Shown here: positions 1 through 12,445 of the stretch, one piece after another
Layout: each line of letters begins with the position of its first letter
Position numbering within the stretch: position 1 is the first letter of the stretch
NCBI RefSeq assembly: GCF_004217045.1
Contig: NZ_SGXM01000001.1
Location: forward strand, 2,108,001 to 2,172,000
Origin: Cupriavidus agavae
Lineage (GTDB): Bacteria; Pseudomonadota; Gammaproteobacteria; Burkholderiales; Burkholderiaceae
DNA length: 64,000 bases
Reading direction: 5' to 3'
Program-made: the position numbers and the translations under genes
The notes under the pieces: model-generated
What the model was told of the DNA's origin: nothing
Databases searched by the model: none
What the model saw: only the letters and a program-made list of their open reading frames with translations

Positions 1-1
1 G

Positions 2-640
2 AACAAGAACAAGCTCAATGCCGTGGACGAGGTGTCGCTGGCCGGCCAGTTCACGGAACTGATCGAATCGCAGGAAGATGCCGACCGCGTCATCGAAGAC
101 CTGTTCGACCACGAGAATCCGCACGTGCGCCGTATCGGCCTGTCCGCCATCCGCCGCACGCGCCGCCACGGCGGGCGCCTGCTGCCGGCCGCGCTGCTCA
201 AGCGCATGGCCGACGCGGAAGGCTGGATCCGCCACGACGCGATCTGGATCGTCCAGGAAGCCTCGATGGATGGCGCCGAACTGCGCGCGGCCCTGCGCCG
301 CGTGGCGGGCAATGTGAAGCTGCCGCAGGACGCCGTGCGCGCCAAGCAGAACCCGGCCGACGGCCACCTCAATGCCGCCGTGCGGGCGCGCCAGTATCTC
401 GACGTGCTGATTGCGAAGTCAGCGGCCGCTCACAATGAAGCCCTTGCCGCAGGCGGTGGCCTGGCTGGCGCCACCGATGGCAAGCCGTACGCGCAGGATT
501 CCGTGGGGCATATCCGCGCCGTGCATCGCCAGTTGCAGAAGAAGACTGCCGGACGCAAGCTCAAGAGCAGTACCAGGCTCACGTTCCGCAAGGTCGAGCC
601 CCGCTATGCCGAGAACGACAACCGGCGCTTCCTGACCTGA
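2..640 (+). CDS. HEAT-like repeat protein, 5'-truncated by the window edge
   Basis: The reading frame is open from the first bases of the window and stops at 640. A GTG at 23 could serve as a start but has no ribosome binding site, so the true start is probably outside the window. The visible 212 residues begin with helical, Arg/Leu-rich segments (HVRRIGLSAIRR, then WIRHDAIWIVQEA) spaced like HEAT repeats, suggesting a protein-binding scaffold. The C-terminal third is basic and low in complexity. No catalytic motif is visible. The specific function is unknown, and the HEAT assignment is by pattern only. Confidence 0.6.
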   Translation, partial: NKNKLNAVDEVSLAGQFTELIESQEDADRVIEDLFDHENPHVRRIGLSAIRRTRRHGGRLLPAALLKRMADAEGWIRHDAIWIVQEASMDGAELRAALRRVAGNVKLPQDAVRAKQNPADGHLNAAVRARQYLDVLIAKSAAAHNEALAAGGGLAGATDGKPYAQDSVGHIRAVHRQLQKKTAGRKLKSSTRLTFRKVEPRYAENDNRRFLT

Positions 641-751
641 TGGCCCGCCCCCCCGTCCCGCCCGGCCGATCTGAATTCTTTTTTCAGGCGGACAACGCGG
701 GGCTGCGGGGCCTTACCATGGCAGGCAGCCGGCAACTGGCGCCGGCATGAC

Positions 752-757
752 AGGAGG
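752..757 (+). promoter_or_regulatory. Strong Shine-Dalgarno of the 55-aa ORF
   Basis: AGGAGG lies 11 nt before the ATG at 769. This perfect anti-16S match is the main reason for accepting the short basic ORF as a gene. Confidence 0.6.
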
Positions 758-768
758 ACATCACTGCC

Positions 769-936
769 ATGGCCATCACCACCCGCATACGCAAGAAGAA
801 GCAATATCGGAAAGCGGTGTTGAAATTGCGCGCCGCCATCAAGCGCGGCGACGACGAGGCGATCCGCATCCGCCGCGAGAAGCTCCAGGCACTACCCAAG
901 CCACGCCAGCGCTACGCGCGCGAGGCGCTGGCCTAG
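769..936 (+). CDS. Small basic protein, 55 aa, unknown function
   Basis: The ATG at 769 follows a perfect AGGAGG, and the frame runs to TAG at 934-936. The product is very basic and probably all helical. It starts MAITTRIRKKKQYRK and ends RQRYAREALA, with a central charged stretch (KRGDDEAIRIRRE). It has no signal peptide, cysteine pair or membrane segment. The Lys/Arg content suggests nucleic-acid or ribosome association, but that is inference. It lies between the truncated HEAT-like gene and a convergent lipoprotein gene, and no family is recognised. Confidence 0.55.
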   Translation: MAITTRIRKKKQYRKAVLKLRAAIKRGDDEAIRIRREKLQALPKPRQRYAREALA

Positions 937-952
937 CTGCCAGCCGCCGCGG

Positions 953-1372
953 TCAGCCGCGCGCCCGGTCGGTCAGTGCCTTGACCGCATCGGCCGGCAG
1001 CGGGCCGTGGCAGCTACGCTCGCCGCCGGGCTGGCCGAGTACCAGCCACACCTTGTCCGGCGCTCCCTTCGGATGGAATACCCAGGCCGGTCCGCGTGCG
1101 AGGCTCGCGGCGGGCAGGTCTTCGAGCGCGCCACGGTCCGGCGACTGCAGCATCGCCGCGCACTCGGTCTGCGCCACGCGCGTGGCCTTGAGAAAATCGG
1201 TGTTGGCCAGCACCTCGGGCAGCGCGGTGTCGGAACCGCGCAGGAAGGCATCCACGTCGAACCGGCTGGCGTGCCCGGTGGCGCAGCCGGCCAGCACCAG
1301 CGCGGCGGCCAGTGCACTGCCGGGCGCGGCAAGCATGTGGAGGGAAGGCAGGAAAGCGGGGGCGTCTTTCAT
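953..1372 (-). CDS. Predicted lipoprotein, 139 aa
   Basis: The N-terminus has a hydrophobic segment ending in the lipobox LVLAGC (Cys about residue 29), so the mature protein should be lipid-anchored. The remainder is a small globular domain with two further cysteines (around TECAAML and ERSCHGPL) that could form a disulfide. It lies 21 nt downstream of lolA on the same strand, so the two are probably co-transcribed; LolA is the carrier that delivers lipoproteins to the outer membrane. No conserved family is recognised. The start gives a normal-length signal peptide. Confidence 0.7.
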   Translation of the reverse strand: MKDAPAFLPSLHMLAAPGSALAAALVLAGCATGHASRFDVDAFLRGSDTALPEVLANTDFLKATRVAQTECAAMLQSPDRGALEDLPAASLARGPAWVFHPKGAPDKVWLVLGQPGGERSCHGPLPADAVKALTDRARG

Positions 1373-1393
1373 TGTCGGTGTCCTTGGCCGGCC

Positions 1394-2029
1394 TTACTGC
1401 TTCATCACGTCGGCGCCCTGCGGCACCGTGAAGCGGAACGCGTCAGCCGGCAGCGGCGGGTTCTTCTGGATGCCCGTGAACGTCAGCATCGTCGTATTGC
1501 CGAACGCGTCACGCAGTTCCATGGCTTCGAGGTTGCCGGCCTTGAAGCCAATGCCGATCCGCTCGAACTGCGTATCCTTGGCTTTTGGCGTCAGTTCCAG
1601 CCACTCCACACCGTCGCGCGTGGCGCCGTTCTTCACGTCGAAATTCTTGCTCAGGTCGTTGCTGCCGAACAGGATCGCCGCCGGGCTCGAACCCAGCGCG
1701 CCGTCCAGCTTGCGCTCGGTCACCTGGTTCAGGTCCTTGTCGTAGATATAGAGCGTCTGGCCATCGGCCTGCAGCAGTTGCTCGTACGGCTTGGTATAGC
1801 GCCAGGTGAACTTGCCGGGACGGGCGAACGCGAACGTACCGCTCGACGTGCCGGACACCTTGGTCACGCCGCCCTGCCCCTTGATCTGCTTCTGGGTGAA
1901 CTCGCCGCGCGCGGACTTCACGCTGGTGACGAAGGTCTGCAACTGGTCGGTCGCGGCGGCCTGGGCGGCCGGAACGGCGGCCAGCAGCGCCAGCGTCGCG
2001 CACAGCGGCGCGAGGATGCGGTGTCGCAT
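1394..2029 (-). CDS. lolA: Outer-membrane lipoprotein carrier protein LolA
   Basis: LolA is the periplasmic chaperone that takes mature lipoproteins released by LolCDE and passes them to LolB at the outer membrane. The 211-aa product has a signal peptide ([19 protein letters not shown], then an AQA cleavage site). The family-typical beginning of the mature protein follows ([19 protein letters not shown]), then F(T/A)W-type strands such as [15 protein letters not shown]. The ATG at 2029 is chosen over an in-frame TTG at 2038 because AAAGGA sits 9 nt before the ATG. It is downstream of ftsK, the common betaproteobacterial order. Length matches the family. Confidence 0.95.
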   Translation of the reverse strand: MRHRILAPLCATLALLAAVPAAQAAATDQLQTFVTSVKSARGEFTQKQIKGQGGVTKVSGTSSGTFAFARPGKFTWRYTKPYEQLLQADGQTLYIYDKDLNQVTERKLDGALGSSPAAILFGSNDLSKNFDVKNGATRDGVEWLELTPKAKDTQFERIGIGFKAGNLEAMELRDAFGNTTMLTFTGIQKNPPLPADAFRFTVPQGADVMKQ

Positions 2030-2150
2030 GGAATCCAATCCTTTCTGAGTCGCGGATGACGGTTAGAGCCTGGCGCGGAACGTCAATTCCGCGACAGGCT
2101 GTGACCGGCGTAACGGTATATTACCCGTCACATGGCCGGCCAGGGGGCGG

Positions 2151-4484
2151 TCAGTCGTCGCCGCCGGCGCTGGCGCCGGCCGGCACCAGGATGTCGCGGT
2201 TGCCGTTGCCCGACATGGCCGAGACCAGTCCGGCCTTTTCCATGTCCTCCAGCAGGCGCGCGGCGCGGTTGTAGCCGATGCGCAGGTGGCGCTGCACCAG
2301 CGAGATCGACGCCCGGCGGTTCTTGACCACCACTTCCACGGCCTGGTCGTACAGCGGATCGACCTCGCCGCCCGGGCTGCCGATGCCGGCGCCGCCGCCC
2401 AGGCTGTCGCCCGCGCCGTCGCCGTCGACCAGCCCGCCTTCGAGAATGCCCTCGATATAGTTGGCCTCGCCGCCTTCCTTGAGCTTGTCCACCACGCGGT
2501 GCACTTCATCGTCCGACACGAACGCGCCATGCACGCGTACCGGCATGCCGGTGCCCGGCGCCAGATAGAGCATGTCGCCCATGCCCAGCAGCGCCTCGGC
2601 GCCCTGCTGGTCCAGGATCGTGCGCGAATCGATCTTGCTGCTGACCTGGAATGCCATCCGCGTCGGCACGTTGGCCTTGATCAGGCCCGTGATCACGTCC
2701 ACCGACGGACGCTGCGTGGCCAGCACCAGGTGCAGTCCGGCGGCGCGCGCCTTCTGGGCGATCCGGGCAATCAGTTCCTCGACCTTCTTGCCGACCACCA
2801 TCATCAGGTCGGCCAGTTCGTCGATCACGATCACGATCGTCGGCAGCTTGTCGAGCGGCTCCGGCGCGTCCGGCGTGAGGCTGAACGGGTTCGGAATCTT
2901 CTCTTCCTTCGCGGCGGCCTCGTCGATCTTCTTGTTGTAGCCGGCCAGGTTGCGCACGCCCAGCTTGCTCATGAGCTTGTAGCGCCGCTCCATCTCGCCC
3001 ACGGCCCAGTTCAGCGCGTTGCCGGCCTGGCGCATGTCGGTGACCACCGGGCACAGCAGGTGCGGAATGCCCTCGTAGACGCTCATTTCCAGCATCTTCG
3101 GATCGATCAGGATCAGGCGCACCTGATCGGCGCCGGCCTTGTAGAGCAGCGACAGGATCATCGCGTTGATGCCGACCGACTTGCCCGAGCCCGTGGTGCC
3201 CGCCACCATGCAATGCGGCATCTTGGCCAGATCGGCCACCATCGGCTTGCCGGCGATGTCCTTGCCGAGCGCCATGGTCAGGTTCGACGTGCTCTCGTTG
3301 TAGACCTGGGAACCGAGGATTTCCGACAGGCGCACGGTCTGGCGCTTCGGATTCGGCAGTTCCAGGCCCATGTAGTTCTTGCCGGGGATCGTCTCGACCA
3401 CGCGGATCGACACCAGCGACAGGCTCCGCGCCAGGTCGCGCGCCAGATTCACCACCTGGCTGCCCTTGACGCCCGTGGCCGGCTCGATTTCGTAGCGGGT
3501 GATGACGGGACCCGGATAGGCCGCCACCACCTTGACCTCCACGCCGAAGTCCTTGAGCTTTTTCTCGATCAGGCGCGACGTGTACTCCAGCGTCTCGGCG
3601 CTGACGGTCTCCTGCTGGGTCGGAATCGGATCGAGCAGCGACAGCGGCGGCAGGTCAGAATCGCTGATATCGGCGAACAGCGGCTGCTGCTTCTCGCGCT
3701 CCACGCGCTCGTGCTTGGGCACCGCCTGCGGGCGCACGATCTGCACCGGCGCGGCTTCCTCCTGCTTCACGCGCTGCACTTCCACGGTCTCGGTGCGCTC
3801 CACCTTGGCGGCGGCACCGATGATGCGGTCCTGCTTCTTCTCGCGGCGGGCCTTGAAGCCCGCAAAGCCGGTCTCGACGAAGCCGCCGACATGCTCGGCC
3901 ACGGTGATCCACGAGAAATGGAAGAACAGCGACAGGCCGATGGCAAACATCAGCAGCAGCAGCAGCGTGGCGCCCGAGAAACCCAGCGCCAGTTGCAGCC
4001 AGCCGCCGAGCAGGTCGCCCAGCACGCCACCCGGGGCGCGCGGCAGCGCCGAGCGCAGCGGATACATGCGGATGGCTTCGAGGCCCATGCTGGACACCAG
4101 CGTCAGCGCGAAGCCGATCCAGCTCACGGCGGTGCCGTGCTGCTGCGGCTCAGGCAGGCGCTCGGGCAGTTCGGCGGTCAGCACGCGCCAGCCGCGCCAG
4201 CAGCGGCGCATCAGCAGCACGCTCCACCAGTAGGCCGAGAAGCCGAAGATGAAGAACAGCACGTCGGCCACCCAGGCGCCCACGCGGCCGCCCAGATTGT
4301 GGATGTCGGCCACCTGGCTGGCATGCGACCAGCCCGGATCGGCCTTGCTGTAGCTCGCCAGCACGCAGACGAAGCCGAGAGTCACGGCAAGCAGCAGGAA
4401 CCAGCGTACCTCGCCCAGCAGCTTGCCGATACGCGAGGGAAGTGCCGACGGGTCGGTCCGGGTAGTCGTGGTTGCGCGCGCCAT
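2151..4484 (-). CDS. ftsK: DNA translocase FtsK
   Basis: FtsK is the septal DNA pump that clears and resolves the chromosome terminus at division. The 777-aa protein has an N-terminal membrane part with about four transmembrane segments (roughly residues 27-180) and a charged linker rich in Glu/Lys/Gln. The RecA-like motor has Walker A GTTGSGKS near residue 429 and Walker [14 protein letters not shown]. The C-terminal gamma winged helix ([24 protein letters not shown]) reads KOPS sites. The linker is short compared with E. coli FtsK, as is usual outside enterics. The gene is divergent from trxB and precedes lolA. Confidence 0.97.
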   Translation of the reverse strand: MARATTTTRTDPSALPSRIGKLLGEVRWFLLLAVTLGFVCVLASYSKADPGWSHASQVADIHNLGGRVGAWVADVLFFIFGFSAYWWSVLLMRRCWRGWRVLTAELPERLPEPQQHGTAVSWIGFALTLVSSMGLEAIRMYPLRSALPRAPGGVLGDLLGGWLQLALGFSGATLLLLLMFAIGLSLFFHFSWITVAEHVGGFVETGFAGFKARREKKQDRIIGAAAKVERTETVEVQRVKQEEAAPVQIVRPQAVPKHERVEREKQQPLFADISDSDLPPLSLLDPIPTQQETVSAETLEYTSRLIEKKLKDFGVEVKVVAAYPGPVITRYEIEPATGVKGSQVVNLARDLARSLSLVSIRVVETIPGKNYMGLELPNPKRQTVRLSEILGSQVYNESTSNLTMALGKDIAGKPMVADLAKMPHCMVAGTTGSGKSVGINAMILSLLYKAGADQVRLILIDPKMLEMSVYEGIPHLLCPVVTDMRQAGNALNWAVGEMERRYKLMSKLGVRNLAGYNKKIDEAAAKEEKIPNPFSLTPDAPEPLDKLPTIVIVIDELADLMMVVGKKVEELIARIAQKARAAGLHLVLATQRPSVDVITGLIKANVPTRMAFQVSSKIDSRTILDQQGAEALLGMGDMLYLAPGTGMPVRVHGAFVSDDEVHRVVDKLKEGGEANYIEGILEGGLVDGDGAGDSLGGGAGIGSPGGEVDPLYDQAVEVVVKNRRASISLVQRHLRIGYNRAARLLEDMEKAGLVSAMSGNGNRDILVPAGASAGGDD

Positions 4485-4594
4485 GCCTCAGGTGTCAGTC
4501 GATCGGTCGGAGTGGACGATGGCGGCCATTTTACCCTTGGCCGGCGCTATCGCACCCATTGGAATTTGCAACAGTCGGCAAACGCCGCGCCACT

Positions 4595-5619
<1,025 letters not shown>

Positions 5620-5724
5620 GCAGACAGCCAGCCGAAAGTAAGCGGACACCAACCCGGCCGCCGCAGGCGCCGGGGCAGGACCGATCGGGGACGCCCGCCT
5701 TGCCGCGGCCGTCCCCGATTTCCT

Positions 5725-5730
5725 TATAAT
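5725..5730 (+). promoter_or_regulatory. Candidate -10 box of the Smr/TRIC gene pair
   Basis: TATAAT is 28 nt before the Smr start. The best -35-like hexamer (TTGCCG at 5700-5705) has a 19-nt spacer, so this would be a weak promoter. Confidence 0.35.
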
Positions 5731-5758
5731 CGACGCCAAGCCTTTTGAGATTTTTGCT

Positions 5759-6424
5759 ATGTCACACGGCGCCAAGACTCCTCCCAAGCGGTTCGGCCTG
5801 AACGACCTGGCCGCGCTGCGTGACAACCTGAAAGCCGACGCCGAACGCCGCGAGGCCGAGCGCGTGGCCGCCGAAGCCGCCGCCCGCCGCGCCGAGGAAG
5901 AAGCCAACGTCTTCCGGGCCAATGTCGGCACCGTCAGCACGCTGCGCGACCGCAACCGCGTGCAGGCCCCGCGCCAGGCGCCGGCACCCATCCCCGTCCA
6001 GTCCCGGCTCAACGACAAGGCCGTGCTGGAAGCATCGCTGTCTGACGAATTCGATGTGGAGAACCTGCTCGATATCGACGAGACGATGTCGTTCCGGCGT
6101 CCCGGCATCGGCGAGGACGTCATCAAGAAGCTGCGCCGGGGCGAGTGGGTGCCGCAGGACAAGGTGGACCTGCACGGCCTGCGCAGCGACGAGGCCCGCG
6201 AGGCGCTGGCCACTTTCCTGCGCCGCTCGGTGCGTAACGGCGTGCGCTGCGTGCGCGTGATCCACGGCAAGGGCATCGGCTCGCCAGACAAGCTGCCGGT
6301 GCTCAAGGGCAAGGTCCGCAGCTGGCTCGTGCAGAAGGAGGAAGTGATCGCCTTCGTGCAGGCCCGCGAATCGCAGGGCGGCGCCGGCGCGCTGATGGTG
6401 CTGCTGCGCCAGCCCAAGCCCTGA
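5759..6424 (+). CDS. Smr-domain protein (MutS2 C-terminal-type endonuclease domain)
   Basis: The 221-aa protein has a charged, coiled-coil-like N-terminal region rich in Ala/Glu/Arg (about residues 15-60) and an intermediate linker. Its C-terminal Smr domain contains the signature VDLHGLRSDEAREAL, with VIHGKG further on (about residues 140-215). Smr domains are DNA or RNA nickases, and stand-alone proteobacterial versions resemble E. coli SmrA/SmrB. SmrB cleaves mRNA at collided ribosomes, but equivalence here is unproven. It starts at the ATG at 5759 and lies 4 nt before the TRIC gene, so the two are likely translationally coupled. Confidence 0.9.
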   Translation: MSHGAKTPPKRFGLNDLAALRDNLKADAERREAERVAAEAAARRAEEEANVFRANVGTVSTLRDRNRVQAPRQAPAPIPVQSRLNDKAVLEASLSDEFDVENLLDIDETMSFRRPGIGEDVIKKLRRGEWVPQDKVDLHGLRSDEAREALATFLRRSVRNGVRCVRVIHGKGIGSPDKLPVLKGKVRSWLVQKEEVIAFVQARESQGGAGALMVLLRQPKP

Positions 6425-6428
6425 CGCC

Positions 6429-7070
6429 ATGCACCTGCCGTTCGATCTGCTGATGGGCCGGTTGCCACTGATCCTCCACGTGATGGAGGTGATCGGCGTG
6501 CTCGCCTTTGCCGTGTCGGGGGTGGTGGACGCCCGCAAGCAGAAGATGGATGCCGTGGGCACCTTCATCGTCGCCTTTGCCACGGCGTTCGGCGGCGGCA
6601 CCGTGCGCGACGTGCTGCTGGACCGCCGGCCGTTCTACTGGGTCGAGCACGAATACTACGTGCTGTTGATCTTCGCCATGTCGATCGGTGCCGCCATCGT
6701 CTTCCGGGTGGTCAACACCGTGGCCTCGGACCGCACCATGCTGGTGGCCGACGCCATCGGGCTGGGCCTGTTCTCGGTCACCGGCACCTCGCTGGCGCTG
6801 GTGGCCCAGATGACGCCGACCGTGGCCGTCATGATGGGCATCATCTCGGCCGTGTTCGGCGGCGTGCTGCGCGACATCCTCTGCAACGAGGTCCCGATGA
6901 TCCTGCGCGACCGCTCGCCCTACGCCACGTGCTCGTTCTTCGGGTGCTGGGTCTACGTGGGGCTGACGTGGATGCGCACCGGGCAGGAGGTGGCGCTGCT
7001 GACCGGCGCGCTGGTGACCATCGGGATGCGGCTGGTGTCGGTGCAACTGAAGTGGAAGCTGCCGAGTTAG
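6429..7070 (+). CDS. TRIC-type cation channel family membrane protein (UPF0126)
   Basis: The 213-aa integral membrane protein has about seven hydrophobic helices arranged as two homologous halves. Each half carries the family signature: GGGTVRD near residue 57 and GGVLRD near residue 140. Bacterial members are homologous to trimeric intracellular cation channels and conduct monovalent cations. The E. coli relative is YicG. It begins 4 nt after the Smr stop, which implies an operon, and a strong bidirectional terminator follows. Confidence 0.9.
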   Translation: MHLPFDLLMGRLPLILHVMEVIGVLAFAVSGVVDARKQKMDAVGTFIVAFATAFGGGTVRDVLLDRRPFYWVEHEYYVLLIFAMSIGAAIVFRVVNTVASDRTMLVADAIGLGLFSVTGTSLALVAQMTPTVAVMMGIISAVFGGVLRDILCNEVPMILRDRSPYATCSFFGCWVYVGLTWMRTGQEVALLTGALVTIGMRLVSVQLKWKLPS

Positions 7071-7094
7071 CGGCGACGCGAAGACCAGGACAAC

Positions 7095-7123
7095 AAAAAA
7101 CCGGCCCAGAGGCCGGTTTTTTT
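7095..7123. terminator. Bidirectional intrinsic terminator
   Basis: An A-tract, the stem CCGGCC/GGCCGG with a 4-nt loop, then seven T. It separates two convergent genes (TRIC on plus, PII on minus) and can stop both transcripts. Confidence 0.9.
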
Positions 7124-7141
7124 CCTGGCGCTGACGACGCC

Positions 7142-7564
<423 letters not shown>

Positions 7565-7566
7565 TC

Positions 7567-7582
7567 AGCAAACCCCATGCCA
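7567..7582 (-). promoter_or_regulatory. Sigma-54 (-24/-12) promoter of the PII gene
   Basis: Read on the minus strand the site is TGGCATG-N4-TTGCT, which fits the RpoN consensus (TGGCACG-N4-TTGCW) with one mismatch and has the required GG-N10-GC spacing. It begins immediately after the nadE stop codon and ends about 87 nt before the PII ATG, so the PII gene can be transcribed separately from nadE under nitrogen control. Confidence 0.7.
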
Positions 7583-7583
7583 A

Positions 7584-9647
<2,064 letters not shown>

Positions 9648-9822
9648 GTCAGTGTGCCTGGCGAAAGTGCCACGAAAGTCCGGACGGCGTGGCGCGGGAG
9701 CGATGCAGGCATTCTACGATGCCGGGCGGCCAGACGGCGTCCGCGTCACGCTGACAACGGCTGCAGCACATATTGGATTCCGGTAGACTCGGCCAGCCCT
9801 TCGCTGCCATGACCACGTCCCG

Positions 9823-11010
9823 ATGACCGAACCGCGCCCCGCTTACCGCACGGAGATCGTGTCGGACCTTGCCGAGATCGATGCCGCCGACTGGGACACC
9901 CTGCTCGCCGCCCAGCCCGAGCCCACGCCGTTCCTGCGCCATGCCTTCCTGCACGCGCTGCATGCCAGCGGCAGTGCCAGCGACGACAGCGGCTGGTCGC
10001 CCCGCTTCCTGGCGATCTGGGTGATCGACGGCAAGGCCCCGGGCCAGGACCGGCTGGCCGCCGCCATGCCGCTCTACGCCAAGTCCCACTCGTACGGCGA
10101 GTATGTGTTCGACTGGGCCTGGGCCGACGCCTACCGCCAGCACGGCATTGGCTACTACCCCAAGCTGCTGTCGGCCATTCCGTTCACGCCCGTGCAGGGC
10201 GCCCGCCTGCTGGCCGAAGACGATGCCGCACGCCGCGTGCTGCTGCAGTTCGCGCTGACGCTGGCCGAGGAAAGCGGGCTCTCGTCGCTGCACATCCTGT
10301 TTCCGTCGCCGGGCGAGGCCGACCTGATGGCCGGCGCCGGCATGATGATGCGCCACGGCGTGCAGTTCCACTGGACCAACCCCGGCTACGCCAGCTTCGA
10401 CGCCTTCCTGGCCACGCTCTCGCAGAAAAAGCGCAAGAACATCCGCGCCGAGCGGCGCCACGTGGCCGAGGCCGGCATCACGTTCCGCCACCTGCGCGGC
10501 GCGCAGATCGACGATGACGCGTGGAAGTTCTTCAACCGCTGCTACCGGCAGACCTACCGCGAGCATCACTCCACGCCGTACCTGAATCTGGACTTTTTCC
10601 GACGGATCGGCGCGGCGATGCCCGGCAACCTGCTGCTGGTGATTGCCAGCCGCGACGGCCACGACATCGCCAGTTCGCTGCTGGTCTACGACGCCGACCC
10701 GGCCGTGAGCACGCTCTACGGCCGCTACTGGGGCGCGCTGGAGCACCACCCGTGCCTGCACTTCGAGACGGCCTACTACCAGCCGCTGGAATTCTGCATC
10801 GCCGAGGGCATCGCCACGTTCGAAGGCGGCGCGCAGGGCGAGCACAAGATGGCGCGCGGCTTCCTGCCCGTGGCCACGCGCTCGGCGCACTGGCTGGCCC
10901 ACCCGTCATTCGCCGATGCCGTGGAGCGTTTCCTGGTGCGCGAGCGCGAGGGGATCGACAGCTACCTCGACGAACTAAACGAGCGCAATCCGTTCGCGCG
11001 GGCCGGCTAG
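9823..11010 (+). CDS. FemAB/GNAT-like acyltransferase family protein (COG3146 type)
   Basis: The 395-aa protein matches the proteobacterial 'peptidogalycan biosynthesis' or FemAB-like family. Its N-terminal part has TPFLRHAFLHALHASG and the DWAWADAYRQHGIGYYPKL region. The centre is basic (SQKKRKNIRAERR), and the acyltransferase-like C-terminal half ends EGGAQGEHKMARGFLPV. The family is predicted to transfer acyl or aminoacyl groups, but its substrate is not established. It has no signal peptide and is probably cytosolic. The ATG at 9823 is chosen; another ATG 14 nt upstream is out of frame. The 3' end overlaps the convergent cytochrome gene by 4 nt. Confidence 0.85.
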   Translation: MTEPRPAYRTEIVSDLAEIDAADWDTLLAAQPEPTPFLRHAFLHALHASGSASDDSGWSPRFLAIWVIDGKAPGQDRLAAAMPLYAKSHSYGEYVFDWAWADAYRQHGIGYYPKLLSAIPFTPVQGARLLAEDDAARRVLLQFALTLAEESGLSSLHILFPSPGEADLMAGAGMMMRHGVQFHWTNPGYASFDAFLATLSQKKRKNIRAERRHVAEAGITFRHLRGAQIDDDAWKFFNRCYRQTYREHHSTPYLNLDFFRRIGAAMPGNLLLVIASRDGHDIASSLLVYDADPAVSTLYGRYWGALEHHPCLHFETAYYQPLEFCIAEGIATFEGGAQGEHKMARGFLPVATRSAHWLAHPSFADAVERFLVREREGIDSYLDELNERNPFARAG

Positions 11011-11603
11011 CGCCGGTGCCCCATCCGGCGCATCGTATTGTCGCCAAGCATGTAGTGCCGGAACAGCGCCGCCATGGCGTGCAGGCCAATGATCAGGTAG
11101 AACGCCTGGCCGAGCGCCTCGTGGAGGTCGCCGGTGGCGTCGTTGAGCGCCGGGCTGGGCGGGACGATGGCTGGCACCTCGATTCCCACGTAGGGCAGCA
11201 CCAGCAGCCGGCCCGCGGCGTTCATCATCACCAGGCCCAGCAGCGGCTGGGCGATCAGGTACACGTAGAGGGCGCCATGCATCAGGCCGGCCAGCCGGTG
11301 GCCCCATTGCGGCCCCGGCTCTGGCGCGGGCCCGCCGCGCACCAGGCGCCACAGCAGGCGCGGCACCACCAGCGCCAGTATCAGCGCGCCGGCCCATTTG
11401 TGCAGGTCCATCAGGAACATGCGCGCCACGGTGCCCTTGTCGAAGAAGTCGCGCAGTTCGATGGTGGCATAGGCCATCGCCACCAGCATGAACATCAGCC
11501 AGTGCAGCGCGATGGCGAGCGCGTCATAGCGTTCGTAGTCGGGAAACGGGGCGACGGTCGGCGCGGTGAGCCGGACGTCCGTGGAGGGCTGCGGAGAAGA
11601 CAT
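11007..11603 (-). CDS. Cytochrome b561
   Basis: This is a four-helix inner-membrane di-haem cytochrome that passes electrons from quinol. The 198-aa protein has histidines placed as haem ligands in helices 1 (IALHWLMF), 2 (DLHKWAGAL), 3 (LMHGALYVY) and 4 (IGLHAMAALFRHY). The start is the ATG at 11603. The longer open frame upstream is Arg/Gly-rich and runs through a terminator, so it is not coding. The redox partner is unknown. It is convergent with the FemAB-like gene. Confidence 0.9.
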   Translation of the reverse strand: MSSPQPSTDVRLTAPTVAPFPDYERYDALAIALHWLMFMLVAMAYATIELRDFFDKGTVARMFLMDLHKWAGALILALVVPRLLWRLVRGGPAPEPGPQWGHRLAGLMHGALYVYLIAQPLLGLVMMNAAGRLLVLPYVGIEVPAIVPPSPALNDATGDLHEALGQAFYLIIGLHAMAALFRHYMLGDNTMRRMGHRR

Positions 11604-11687
11604 CGGGTTGCTGCTGTGGTGTGGGAAGTCGGCAAGCCTACCGCCGGCGGCACCCGCCCCGCGTTGTCGCGGATCAGGCGCGCCCAA

Positions 11688-11712
11688 CAAAAAACCCCGC
11701 CGGAGCGGGGCT
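11688..11712 (-). terminator. Intrinsic terminator of ppa
   Basis: On the minus strand the stem CCCCGC/GCGGGG has a 4-nt loop and is followed by a run of T, 20 nt after the ppa stop. Confidence 0.8.
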
Positions 11713-11731
11713 TCTTGCGCGGCGAAGTGGC

Positions 11732-12259
11732 TTACTTCTTGAAGTTGGCCACGCCGTCGGTGATTTCCTTGTGGGCTTCCTCGATGCCGGCCCAGCCGTC
11801 CACCTTGACCCACTTGCCTGCTTCGAGTGCCTTGTAGTGCTCAAAGAAGTGCTTGATCTGGTCCAGCGTGTTCTGCGGCACGTCCGACAGGCCCTTCATA
11901 TACGCCGTGGCCGGCGACAGCTTGTCCACCGGCACGGCCACGAGCTTGGCGTCCACGCCGGACTCGTCGGTCATCTTCAGCATGCCCAGTGCACGGCAGC
12001 GCACCACGGCACCGGCCAGGATCGGGAACGGCGTCAGCACCAGCACGTCCACGGGGTCGCCGTCGCCCGACAGCGTCTGCGGGATGAAGCCGTAGTTGGC
12101 CGGGTAGCGCATGCCCGTGCCGATGAAGCGGTCCACGAACAGCAGGCCGGTTTCCTTGTCGGCCTCGTACTTGACCGGGTCGCTCTGCGCCGAGATCTCG
12201 ATGATGACGTTGAAATCGTTGGGCAGGTCCTTGCCCGGGGAGACGAGATTGAAGCTCAT
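11732..12259 (-). CDS. ppa: Inorganic pyrophosphatase (family I)
   Basis: The enzyme hydrolyses pyrophosphate, pulling biosynthetic reactions forward. The 175-aa protein has the family I metal-binding signature DGDPVDVLV and the substrate-pocket segments KYEADKETG and [12 protein letters not shown]. Length and start ([18 protein letters not shown]) match proteobacterial Ppa. It is monocistronic with its own terminator. Confidence 0.97.
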   Translation of the reverse strand: MSFNLVSPGKDLPNDFNVIIEISAQSDPVKYEADKETGLLFVDRFIGTGMRYPANYGFIPQTLSGDGDPVDVLVLTPFPILAGAVVRCRALGMLKMTDESGVDAKLVAVPVDKLSPATAYMKGLSDVPQNTLDQIKHFFEHYKALEAGKWVKVDGWAGIEEAHKEITDGVANFKK

Positions 12260-12445
12260 GCGAGTTCTCCGAATACCTGTGGAATGGGATGGGCGGCATT
12301 ATAGCGGGTCAGCCCTGACCGTACGCTGACAAAGCGTGTCCGGGGCCGCCGCCGGCCCGAGCCTTGCGCCGGCGGCGCGGTGCGAGATAATGCGGCATTC
12401 CCGAAATTCAGCATGTGCTCCATAACCGGAGCCGTGGAGACCTGC

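Noticed and set aside
11007..11010. Four-nt overlap of FemAB-like and cytochrome b561 genes as a regulatory antisense
   Set aside because: Such small convergent overlaps are common in compact genomes, and nothing else suggests regulation.
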